A DNA stretch of 64,000 bases from Ruminococcus flavefaciens FD-1 (GTDB lineage Bacteria; Bacillota; Clostridia; Oscillospirales; Ruminococcaceae). Location: positions 1-64,000 of the forward strand of contig ACOK01000111.1 of NCBI GenBank assembly GCA_000174895.1, given 5' to 3'. This document shows positions 8,304 to 15,568 of this stretch, in pieces; the first letter of the stretch is position 1; each line of letters starts with the position of its first letter. A program made the position numbers and the translations under genes. A model generated the notes under the pieces. The model was not told the DNA's origin, searched no databases, and was given only the letters and a program-made list of their open reading frames with translations.

Positions 8304-8954
8304 TTGAAACAAACGATAAAAAGCTACACACTGTTTCTTGCCGGTCTGTTTATCGCCTCTATGGGTGTAGCATTATCGGCAAAAGCAGGCCTGGGAACAT
8401 CACCTGTGGCCTCTGTTCCGTATTCGGTATCTTTAGTAAATCATACCCTGACATTCGGCTGGTGGCTGAATATGTGGAGCGTTGTGCAGATAGCGGTACA
8501 GATAGCAATTCTACGCAGAAAATGCAAGCCTGTTGAGATCATCATTCAGACCGTACTTGCATTTGTCTACGGCTATCTTACCGATTTTTCATGCAAACTC
8601 ATAAGCGGACTGCAGGCGGATTCCTACATAATGCAGTTTGCGTTTATGATACTTAGCTGTTTTGTCCTCGGATTTGGTATATGGATACAGTTCAAAGGCG
8701 GTGTGGCAATGCTTCCGGGTGAAGCAATGAACCGTGCGATAAGTGAAGTTACGGGCATAAAATACGAAAACATCAAGATATTCTGCGATGTGCTGTATAT
8801 TATCGCCGCTGCTGTGATATGCCTTGTTTTCATCGGAAAGCTTGAAGTTGTCCGTGAAGGCAGTATCATTGCGGCAATACTGATCGGCAATATCATAAAG
8901 CTGTACAATTACCTGTTCAGCAGGTTCAGAGTTAAGACTCCGAAAACTGCATAA
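8304..8954 (+). CDS. YczE/YyaS/YitT-type membrane protein (DUF6198-like)
   Basis: The 216-residue polytopic protein has about five to six hydrophobic helices. Family marks are the GLGTSP motif near residue 30, PGEAM near 135, and REGSIIAA near 184. Members are conserved in Firmicutes and their function is unknown; some sit beside regulators and antibiotic-response genes. The start is TTG 8304, behind GAAGG with 8-base spacing, and a TATAAT-like -10 lies about 40 bases upstream. A strong terminator follows directly, so it is a single-gene unit. Confidence 0.75.
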   Translation: MKQTIKSYTLFLAGLFIASMGVALSAKAGLGTSPVASVPYSVSLVNHTLTFGWWLNMWSVVQIAVQIAILRRKCKPVEIIIQTVLAFVYGYLTDFSCKLISGLQADSYIMQFAFMILSCFVLGFGIWIQFKGGVAMLPGEAMNRAISEVTGIKYENIKIFCDVLYIIAAAVICLVFIGKLEVVREGSIIAAILIGNIIKLYNYLFSRFRVKTPKTA

Positions 8955-8960
8955 CCGAGA

Positions 8961-9003
8961 AAAGCCATATCACTACTAAAAAGCGGTGATATGGCTTTTT
9001 TTG
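8961..9003 (+). terminator. Terminator after YczE-like gene
   Basis: Stem AAAGCCATATCAC (8961-8973) pairs with 8986-8998 and is followed by a T run. Confidence 0.85.
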
Positions 9004-9276
9004 TGGGGAAGTACAGTTGCCTTCTCATTACCGAAGCATCTGTTTTTGAAACGTTATCCTCAGAAACATATTGCATACCTCCGTATCGTTTTTCTGTGTT
9101 TTGATTATAGCACGGAAAATATGTCCGCAGATTCAGTGCAAAGCCGTCAGGCGGGTTTTGTGCGGTGTTGCCTTAAATGAAACTGATATGAATTATTCCC
9201 GGAGTATAGGTTCTGAGAGTAAAAGTAACGGCAGCCGAATGGCTGCCGCTTTTATTGTAATTATGATCTGTTGAAT
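9004..9276. other. Intergenic, no gene supported
   Basis: Short frames exist but lack ribosome binding sites and family features. The right part holds a stem CGGCAGCC (9229-9236) / GGCTGCCG (9241-9248) that can end the leftward acetyltransferase transcript. Confidence 0.5.
9229..9255. terminator. Terminator of nitroreductase-GNAT operon
   Basis: An 8 bp perfect GC-rich stem with a GAAT loop and a T-rich tail on the minus strand lies 29 bases past the acetyltransferase stop. Confidence 0.7.
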
Positions 9277-9789
9277 TTACACATCCTGAAATGTCAGACG
9301 CATCTGATACCATGTTGTGCTGCCGTGAGTTGAAGCTGAAACTCCTTCGCTGACAAATCCGAATCGGCTGTAGAAGGGGAGAAGCGATTCTTTGCAGGTC
9401 AGGACAATACCTTTACGCCTCTGCATTTTCATTTGTTCAATGACATGATCCATAAGCTGTGATGCGGCTCCCTGCTTTTGAAAAAGCGGATGTGTGGCAA
9501 CTCCGAAGATCATCAGCCTGTCACCGTCCGGGGAGTAATGAGAATCACCGGAATACATATCGTCGGTCAGGTCGCAGCTGTTTGTGGTCATGCCGTTTAT
9601 CATTGAAACGACATTTCCGTTTGAAACAGCGAGCCAGAAACATTCGGGAAAACGTTTCAGCCTGAGTGAAAAGCTGTCACGGCTTGCGGCTTCCGCCTGA
9701 GGAAAGCAAAGGCCTTCCAGAGCAGTTACCGTGTCAAGATCGCTGAATTCAGCGTGACGTATCAATAATTCCTGCATTGCTGATATCAA
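9277..9789 (-). CDS. GNAT family N-acetyltransferase
   Basis: This 170-residue protein has the GNAT layout: substrate-side beta strands, then motif A (IFGVATHPLFQKQGAASQLM, about residues 93-112) with the Q/R-x2-G-x-A acetyl-CoA pyrophosphate loop. Motif B with FYSRFGF lies near 140-146. It transfers an acetyl group from acetyl-CoA to an amine; the substrate is unknown. Its ATG overlaps the nitroreductase stop (ATGA, 9786-9789), so the two are translationally coupled. Confidence 0.85.
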   Translation of the reverse strand: MISAMQELLIRHAEFSDLDTVTALEGLCFPQAEAASRDSFSLRLKRFPECFWLAVSNGNVVSMINGMTTNSCDLTDDMYSGDSHYSPDGDRLMIFGVATHPLFQKQGAASQLMDHVIEQMKMQRRKGIVLTCKESLLPFYSRFGFVSEGVSASTHGSTTWYQMRLTFQDV

Positions 9790-10298
9790 AGGTATGTCAC
9801 GGTTTCGGACAGAGGCTTTCTGCTGTTGTGATTCGGAAGCGGACCGGTGCCCTCTGCAGCGTAACCAAGATCAAGAAGCATAAGCACTTCTTCATTTTCG
9901 GGAAGTCTCAGTAATTCTGCTGCTTTGTCGGGATCGAAGTAGTTCAGCCAGCAGCTGTCAACTCCTTCATCTGCGGCAGCGAGAGTAAGGTGAGATGCGA
10001 CAATTGAAGCGTCCTCCACACCCGAATCACGCTTGTCTCCGGGATATGTGAAAACGTTGTTCTTATCGAATGCTACTACAAGCACAGTCGGCGCACCGTA
10101 GCGGCAAGGTGTGATCTGATCGATCACAGCGAGTTTTTCTGCGGACTGAATAACGTATATATGCTGTTCCTGCAGATTCTTTGCGGTAGGTGCAAGGCGG
10201 CCTGCTTCAAGAATAGCAGTCAGCTTTTCCGATTCGACCTGCTTATCGCTGTACTTCTTGCATGAGTAACGATTTCTGATAACTTCTTTGAATTCCAT
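9786..10298 (-). CDS. Nitroreductase family FMN protein
   Basis: The 170-residue protein begins MEFKEVIRNRYSCKKYSD, where the R-x-S pair is the FMN phosphate contact of nitroreductases. It continues with the APTAKNLQ segment near 36-43 and ends with a LLDLGYAAEG block. ATG 10298 has AGGAGG upstream and is preferred over 10316. The family reduces nitro compounds or quinones with NAD(P)H using bound FMN. It is the first gene of a two-gene leftward operon with the acetyltransferase. The physiological substrate cannot be read from sequence. Confidence 0.85.
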   Translation of the reverse strand: MEFKEVIRNRYSCKKYSDKQVESEKLTAILEAGRLAPTAKNLQEQHIYVIQSAEKLAVIDQITPCRYGAPTVLVVAFDKNNVFTYPGDKRDSGVEDASIVASHLTLAAADEGVDSCWLNYFDPDKAAELLRLPENEEVLMLLDLGYAAEGTGPLPNHNSRKPLSETVTYL

Positions 10299-10577
10299 GA
10301 TTAGATTCCTCCTCATAATTTTAGTAAATGATTATGTTCTGATTTTTATTTTCAACACGATCTCCTTAGTTGTCATGCGGAAATTTCCTAATATTATCAG
10401 TATACAACAAAAACGGTGAAAAATCAATACGTGAAATATTATCAACATTTCAAAACTGTAACATTCCGCAACATTAAACGAAGGACAAATGCTTGCCTAT
10501 GGTGTATAATAAGATCATGGAAACGGGGAGAACCCCGAAAGAAAACGAATCTTATTTACCGAAAGGAAGTATTTATT

Positions 10578-10814
10578 ATGAAAAAGTCAACAAAGGTATT
10601 ATTCAACGCATACAAGGTGATCTTCGCTCTTACAGCGATCGCAATGGTAGTTACATATGTACATGGACTAATCAGCCCTACAGCTACAAACGCAGTGATC
10701 TCAGGAAACGACTGGTTCACTCTCGGATATATGTCGGTAGTTTATATGCTTATCACTGAAAAGGAGAAAAATGCCAAGCTCCAGAGTGCATATGATGCAA
10801 AAACTAATTCGTGA
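10578..10814 (+). CDS. Small two-helix membrane protein
   Basis: The 78-residue protein has two hydrophobic helices (about residues 9-31 and 46-60) and a charged, Lys-rich tail. The start ATG 10578 follows AAAGGAAG. A TATAAT at 10505-10510 may be its -10, with a poor -35. No family is recognised. Longer starts in frame lack ribosome binding sites. Confidence 0.6.
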   Translation: MKKSTKVLFNAYKVIFALTAIAMVVTYVHGLISPTATNAVISGNDWFTLGYMSVVYMLITEKEKNAKLQSAYDAKTNS

Positions 10815-10859
10815 TGTGTTCTGATACGGTGAACAAAAAGCAAAATATCACAAAAAGTA

Positions 10860-10888
10860 TTGACGATAGCCGCAAAAAATGATATAGT
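10860..10888 (+). promoter_or_regulatory. Promoter of the SUKH-like gene
   Basis: TTGACG (10860-10865), a 17-base spacer and TATAGT (10883-10888). Confidence 0.75.
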
Positions 10889-11013
10889 AACTATAAGAAC
10901 TATTAGGGACTGATGGAACTGACTGAGTTTCAGCTAACTCTATGTGCCCTAATGACTCTTTTGAAAACAAATTGCTTTATTCAGTGTTACTGCTGAACAG
11001 AAAGGAAAAGAAA

Positions 11014-11583
11014 ATGTTGATTTCAAAATATCTTACTTCTGATACTGATATGGAAAAAGAAGTGGCGGCATTTGAGGAGAAGTTCCGTATGGCACTTCCT
11101 GAGCCATACAGAAAATTTCTGATACGTTACAACGGAGGTGAAACTCCTGATACAAGTTTTAAGATCAATCGTGAGGACTCTGATGTTCGTGCATTTTACG
11201 GTATAGGCGATGTCGAGTACAGCTTTGACAAGATCCTGGAATTTGACGTTTACTTGAAAAGAGGATTACTTCCGATCGCAAGAGACTTTTTTGGCAATTA
11301 TGTTGCTATTGGTATCAGTGCTGATGAGTAAGGGAAGATATTCTTTCTGGATCATGAAAAGAATATGAAAGCAAAACTTCTTACCGATACTTTTGAGGAG
11401 TTTGTTAAGAAATGCAAGAGCAAAAAGATCGCTGAAGAAAGAACCAGATCAATCGAGGAAAGAGAACGTTCAATGATCGAAGCAGGAAATGAAATGAGGA
11501 TAACGGATGGCCTGAGAAAAATTTGGGCTGAAGAGATCAGGAAGTATGGCGGAATGAAACAGGAAAGAGTTGTGCTGAAATAA
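11014..11583 (+). pseudogene. SMI1/KNR4 (SUKH) family protein with in-frame stop
   Basis: ATG 11014, behind AAAGGAAA, starts a SUKH fold: EEKFRMALPEPYRKFLIRYNGG at about residues 16-37 is the family hallmark, then a GIGD segment and LLPIARDFFGNY. TAA at 11329-11331 breaks the frame where GKIFFLDHE, a usual SUKH segment, continues at once. The remaining frame to 11583 adds a charged helical tail. SUKH proteins often act as immunity proteins to contact-dependent toxins. A single Tyr-to-stop change would explain the break. Confidence 0.8.
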
Positions 11584-11625
11584 AGGCATGGACCTGTTTA
11601 TTGTAGTTATGATATTGATATGTTG

Positions 11626-11653
11626 AAAGGCAGCCTTAATGACTGCCTTTTTT
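11626..11653 (+). terminator. Terminator after SUKH gene
   Basis: Stem AAAGGCAG (11626-11633) / CTGCCTTT (11643-11650) followed by T residues. Confidence 0.8.
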
Positions 11654-11747
11654 GTATGCTGCGGCTTGATGATAGAAGAAACTGAGTAACAGTCCAATGC
11701 CGTTTTTATTTTATCCATGCTTCATTATTTTTCATTAATTTATCACG

Positions 11748-11999
11748 TTGAAGATCATTTTGCCCTTGTCGGGCAGCTTTGCGGTCATAGCTTTCATAGG
11801 CGAGATTTCTGCGGTTCGTGGAGATGTCAATGCTGACAGCAGATTTGCTCCGGCAGACCTTGTGCTGATGCAGAAATGGATGCTGAATGTGCCTGATACA
11901 GTGCTGAAGGACTGGAAATCAGGCGATTTGTGTGAAGACGGACAGCTTGATATTTTCAAACTGATTCAGATGAGAAAAGAACTGGCAGAGAAGAAATGA
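11748..11999 (+). pseudogene. Detached dockerin module
   Basis: The frame encodes a hydrophobic 23-residue lead and a dockerin: GDVNADSRFAPADLVLMQKW, then GDLCEDGQLDIFKLIQMRKEL. This is the C-terminal dockerin type seen on Ruminococcus carbohydrate-active enzymes. The first possible start is TTG 11748 with no ribosome binding site. It is most likely the tail of a lost secreted enzyme, though a free signal-plus-dockerin peptide cannot be excluded. It abuts the repeat shared with the window start. Confidence 0.65.
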
Positions 12000-12120
12000 C
12001 TTGAAAATCATTGAAATACCACTTATGTCATTACTGGCATAAGTGGTAAAAAAATACAGACTAATGATTAAAAAATTAACCTTATATAGTGCCGCTTTAT
12101 CTAACTGATACTTGATTTAT
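11987..12120 (+). repeat. Intact member of the repeat also at 23-156
   Basis: This 134 bp segment recurs near the start of the window with only a few differences. It includes the stem-loop 12018-12047 (10 bp arms, A run after it), which may end the dockerin-fragment transcript, and the -35 box of the following promoter. Confidence 0.85.
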
Positions 12121-12140
12121 AAGCAATCATATGGTATACT
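12112..12140 (+). promoter_or_regulatory. Promoter of the AAA/PD-(D/E)XK gene
   Basis: TTGATT (12112-12117), 17 bases, TATACT (12135-12140). The -35 lies inside the repeat; in the scarred copy the -10 is lost. Confidence 0.75.
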
Positions 12141-12173
12141 AATCATAAGAAACGCTGAAAGTGAGGCGATAAA

Positions 12174-13859
12174 ATGGCTGAACGCAAAAAAGTTCCAATA
12201 GGAATTGAAGATTTTAAAGAGATAATTGATAGAGAATGTTATTTTGTTGATAAGTCCTTAATGATTCAAGATTTGCTTAACAGCGGAGCAAAGGTGACAC
12301 TTTTCACCCGTCCAAGAAGATTCGGTAAGACTCTAAATATGAGTATGCTCAGATATTTCTTTGAGAAATCGGAGCAGGACAACTCATATCTTTTCAATGA
12401 TCTTGCTGTCTCGAAAGCAGGAGAGAAGTATCTTTCGCATATGGGGCAGTATCCTGTTATCAGTATATCGTTAAAGGGAATGAAACAGGCAAACTATGAA
12501 ATGGCATTATCTGTTTTCAAAAAAATAGTTGAAGATGAATTCTGGAGACACAGAGACATATTCAAATCTGAAGATATAAGTCCTTCTGATAAGATTGTTT
12601 TTGAAGATATATGTAATGGCAGAGCCGAAGATAAAGTCTATTTTTCGGGTTTGAAGTTATTGTCGGATTGCCTTGCATCGGCTTATGAAAAAAATGTGAT
12701 AATACTGATAGACGAGTATGATGTACCGCTGGAGAATGCGTATTTCAACGGATTCTATGAACCTATGGTGAATCTGATCCGTTCAGTTTTTGAAAGCGCT
12801 CTTAAAACCAATTCATCCCTTGAATTTGCAGTACTTACAGGATGTCTGCGTATTTCAAAGGAAAGTATATTCACAGGATTGAATAATTTACGTATATATC
12901 CTGTTATTGATAATGCTTTTTCTCAATACTACGGCTTTACTGAAGATGAAGTAAAGGAACTTACAGCATATTACGGGATCTCAGATGAGTATGATGAGAT
13001 AAAAAGATGGTATGATGGGTATATGTTCGGCGAGAATGAGATATACAATCCATGGAGCGTTTTGAATTATATAAGCTATGCAATGGAAAATAAAGTGCAT
13101 CCGCCGAAGCCGTTCTGGAGCAATACAAGTTCAAATTCTGTTATCCGTAAACTCATAACCGAAGCAGATGATTCTGTTCGTGAAAAGGTAGAGGAGCTTA
13201 TGAGCGGAGAGAGTATCTGCGTGCCTATCTATGAGGACTCTGTTTATGCAGACATTGATGAAGATAAAAAGCAAATATGGAGTTTTCTATTGTTTACAGG
13301 CTATCTTAAAAGTGTGAACCTGAGAAATATCAATGATATCCTTCATGCTGACCTTGTGATACCGAATGTTGAAATAAGAACGATTTATCAGCGTTCGATC
13401 CTGCAATGGTTTGATGAAAAACTTGAAGCTGATCCGAGAACTGAACTTTTTGAAGCTTTGCTGAACGGAAATGTTACAAGAATAGAAGATATAATATGTG
13501 ACTGGCTCGATGAAACTATTAGCTATCATGACGAGAAAGAACAATATTATCACGGTTTCCTGACAGGCTTGTTATCGGGATTTAAAGGCTACACCCTTAA
13601 ATCAAACCGTGAGAGCGGTGACGGCAGACCTGATTTGTTGCTCATGGAAAAGCGTAAGCGTGAGCTTGCAATTATAATAGAGGTAAAAGATACAAAGAAT
13701 TTCAGCAAACTTGAAAGCCTCTGCGATGAAGCACTTGCTCAGATAGAAGAAAACAGATATGAAGCTGAACTGAAACAGGAAAGCTACAAGAAGATAATCA
13801 AATATGGTATTGCATTCTGCGGAAAATCCTGCATGGTTAAGATGAGTGAAAACTGCTGA
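12174..13859 (+). CDS. AAA-ATPase-like / PD-(D/E)XK nuclease-fold protein
   Basis: The 561-residue protein matches the large gut-bacterial family with an N-terminal AAA-ATPase_like domain and a C-terminal PDDEXK_9 domain. Visible marks are IGIEDFKEIIDRECYFVDKS at about 8-27, the P-loop variant TRPRRFGKTLNMS at about 43-55, a Walker B-like IILIDEYDVPL near 180, and the nuclease-fold core GRPDLLL then AIIIEVKD near 485-510. Copies are numerous in Ruminococcus and Bacteroides; function is unproven, with transposon-like or defence roles proposed. The start follows GTGAGG. Confidence 0.85.
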   Translation: MAERKKVPIGIEDFKEIIDRECYFVDKSLMIQDLLNSGAKVTLFTRPRRFGKTLNMSMLRYFFEKSEQDNSYLFNDLAVSKAGEKYLSHMGQYPVISISLKGMKQANYEMALSVFKKIVEDEFWRHRDIFKSEDISPSDKIVFEDICNGRAEDKVYFSGLKLLSDCLASAYEKNVIILIDEYDVPLENAYFNGFYEPMVNLIRSVFESALKTNSSLEFAVLTGCLRISKESIFTGLNNLRIYPVIDNAFSQYYGFTEDEVKELTAYYGISDEYDEIKRWYDGYMFGENEIYNPWSVLNYISYAMENKVHPPKPFWSNTSSNSVIRKLITEADDSVREKVEELMSGESICVPIYEDSVYADIDEDKKQIWSFLLFTGYLKSVNLRNINDILHADLVIPNVEIRTIYQRSILQWFDEKLEADPRTELFEALLNGNVTRIEDIICDWLDETISYHDEKEQYYHGFLTGLLSGFKGYTLKSNRESGDGRPDLLLMEKRKRELAIIIEVKDTKNFSKLESLCDEALAQIEENRYEAELKQESYKKIIKYGIAFCGKSCMVKMSENC

Positions 13860-13898
13860 TTCAGTTACAATTATCGTATGATGAAAGGAGGAGAATCC

Positions 13899-14348
13899 AT
13901 GCTTCACATATATTATGGAGAACCTGATACACCTGAATATATCTTTAATCCGGATGTATTCTTTAATAACAGCTACGAAGAAGAGTGGATCACAGATCCT
14001 CTTTCAAAAGAAATGATAAAGGATATTGACGGCTCGGAAGTTATAGGTCCACGACTTATCGACAGCCCTTTTCTCGGTGCAATACCGACTGAAAGATTAT
14101 CAGGTGGTGTGAAAACGCTTGTGTTGATGAATTTTGATTCGGAGCATATTTTCAATGCCTCAGCTTGCGGTGATAACTGTGCGTCATGGATACTTAAAAT
14201 CGCTCAGAAAAAGGATCTGACCATAAGACTTGGTTATCTGATGAATTTTGGCAGTGATAATTTTGATATTGAGATCGTTAATCTTCATCAGACTGTCCAC
14301 ACGATGAAAGAACTGAACGAAGCGGTTCTGGATAATCATTTGTTATAA
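13899..14348 (+). CDS. DUF4869-like protein
   Basis: The 149-residue protein starts at ATG 13899 behind AAAGGAGG and reads MLHIYYGE. Conserved-looking blocks are EEEWITDPLSKEMIKDIDGS (about 26-45), an LSGGVKTLVLM block near 70, FNASACGDNCASWILKIA near 89-106, and NLHQTVHTMKEL near the end. This agrees with my memory of Pfam DUF4869, a family without assigned function. It is followed 11 bases later by a P-loop protein, a pairing I recall as recurrent. It may act as a partner or regulator of that ATPase. Confidence 0.65.
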   Translation: MLHIYYGEPDTPEYIFNPDVFFNNSYEEEWITDPLSKEMIKDIDGSEVIGPRLIDSPFLGAIPTERLSGGVKTLVLMNFDSEHIFNASACGDNCASWILKIAQKKDLTIRLGYLMNFGSDNFDIEIVNLHQTVHTMKELNEAVLDNHLL

Positions 14349-14359
14349 GGTAATAAGCT

Positions 14360-14935
14360 ATGGTTGGAAAGTTTGATATTGAGATATATAATAACAAGGT
14401 CCACTATTTCCTGACAGTTAAACGTAATATCACTATATTGCAGGGGAACAGTGCTACAGGAAAAACAGAATTGATACGACTGATAGGCGAGCATGAAGCG
14501 AATGGTGCATCATCAGGTATTACTCTTAAATGTGAAGCAAAATGTACTGTACTGACTTTTGTTGACTGGGAACTGAGACTATCTGCAATGCATAAGAATA
14601 TTGTCTTTATAGATGAAACTGCGGCTTTTGTAAAGTCAAAGCGTTTTGCAGAAATGGTCAGAGGCTCGGATAATTATTTCGTGATCGTAACAAGAGATGA
14701 TCTGAGTCAGCTTCCGTACAGTGTGGATGAGATATATGGACTCAGAAATGTTTCTGATAATCAGAAATATAAGATATATCATCGCATCTATAATGAAATG
14801 TATAAGCTATATCATTTTGATTACGGAAAGCCTTTTGTTCCTGAACTGGTCATCACAGAAGATTCAAATTCAGGTTTTGAATTCTTTGATACTTTGTATC
14901 AGGGAAAGTGCGTTTCTGCTAATGGTAAAAGGTAA
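14360..14935 (+). CDS. P-loop ATPase partner, 3' end cut by a MITE
   Basis: The 191-residue product has Walker A LQGNSATGKTELIRLIG (about 27-43), Walker B NIVFIDET near 92, and a sensor-like VIVTRDDLSQL near 113. The C-terminal VITEDSNSGFEFFDTL resembles a TOPRIM-like or P-loop accessory segment. The frame ends after VSANGKR exactly where a 100 bp inverted-repeat element begins (14932). Beyond the element, 15034-15063 in another frame gives a short peptide ending at TAA close to the old terminator, so the native tail was probably about 10 residues longer. The truncated protein may still work. Confidence 0.7.
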   Translation: MVGKFDIEIYNNKVHYFLTVKRNITILQGNSATGKTELIRLIGEHEANGASSGITLKCEAKCTVLTFVDWELRLSAMHKNIVFIDETAAFVKSKRFAEMVRGSDNYFVIVTRDDLSQLPYSVDEIYGLRNVSDNQKYKIYHRIYNEMYKLYHFDYGKPFVPELVITEDSNSGFEFFDTLYQGKCVSANGKR

Positions 14936-15031
14936 CCGCCAACCACCCCCAGCCACATAGTGTAAAAACAAAGAGGACTGCAATGATTGCAGTCCTCTCA
15001 ATTATATATGCCGTGAATAGTTGGCGGTTAC
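14932..15031. mobile_element. MITE-like 100 bp element
   Basis: Perfect 12 bp inverted repeats (GTAACCGCCAAC at 14932-14943, GTTGGCGGTTAC at 15020-15031) bound a 100 bp unit without coding capacity. Inside is a terminator-like stem AGAGGACTGCA / TGCAGTCCTCT near 14973-14998. It lies in the last codons of the P-loop gene. No clear target duplication is seen, and no transposase with matching ends lies in the window. Confidence 0.7.
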
Positions 15032-15077
15032 GAATAAACGATTTTCTCCGAAATAACATATAAAATATATTAATGAA

Positions 15078-15113
15078 AAACTCGTCTGCAAGTTGAATAC
15101 AGACGAGTTTTTT
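15078..15113 (+). terminator. Original terminator of the DUF4869/P-loop operon
   Basis: Stem AAACTCGTCTG (15078-15088) / CAGACGAGTTT (15100-15110) followed by T residues. Confidence 0.85.
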
Positions 15114-15212
15114 GCGGAAACAATTTATACAATAATATTTGTATGTACTAACAATATTGTAATTGTCGCGATTATTGATAATATGAAATTTTACAAAAGA
15201 TAAAGAAATCCC

Positions 15213-15259
15213 TTGACAAACCGTGAAATGTGTGCTAATATATGAATAGACATTCATAT
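15213..15259 (+). promoter_or_regulatory. Metal-responsive promoter/operator
   Basis: TTGACA (15213-15218), 17 bases, TAATAT (15236-15241). A perfect inverted repeat ATATGAAT-N4-ATTCATAT (15240-15259) overlaps the -10 and the start site, as in ArsR/SmtB-family operators. A further GAACATAT half-site lies near 15284. The cognate repressor is not in the window. Confidence 0.7.
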
Positions 15260-15325
15260 GAATGTGTGTTCAAGTGTGCGAATGAACATATGGTCCTGTC
15301 AAAATTATTTCACGGAGGTATAATT

Positions 15326-15550
15326 ATGAAAAAAGTATTCAAACTCATCGATCTGGACTGTGCTAACTGTGCAGCAAAAATGGAAAATGCGATCAAGGAT
15401 CTTCCTGAAGTGGAAGATGCTGTTGTCAGTTTTATGACACAGAAAATGACGATCAAAGCATCCGACGGAACAGACTTTGACGCTCTTATGGATAAGGTAG
15501 TCAAGCTGTGCAAAAAGGTTGAACCTGACTGTGAAATCGTATTGAAATAA
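15326..15550 (+). CDS. HMA-domain metallochaperone
   Basis: The 74-residue protein is a single heavy-metal-associated domain with the metal-binding MDCxxC-type motif, here LDCANCAAKME (about residues 9-19). ATG 15326 has ACGGAGG at ideal spacing. It lies 18 bases before a P-type ATPase that has no HMA domain of its own, so it is probably the detached metal-delivery domain of that pump. The operator upstream suggests induction by Zn, Cd or Pb. Confidence 0.85.
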   Translation: MKKVFKLIDLDCANCAAKMENAIKDLPEVEDAVVSFMTQKMTIKASDGTDFDALMDKVVKLCKKVEPDCEIVLK

Positions 15551-15568
15551 CAATGAGGGGTGTATACC

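Noticed and set aside
8189..8536. Rightward frame overlapping the YczE-like gene start
   Set aside because: It runs out of frame through the membrane protein gene and lacks family features and a ribosome binding site.
9071..9274. Short rightward frames in the 9.0-9.27 kb interval
   Set aside because: No ribosome binding sites, odd composition, and they run into a terminator hairpin.
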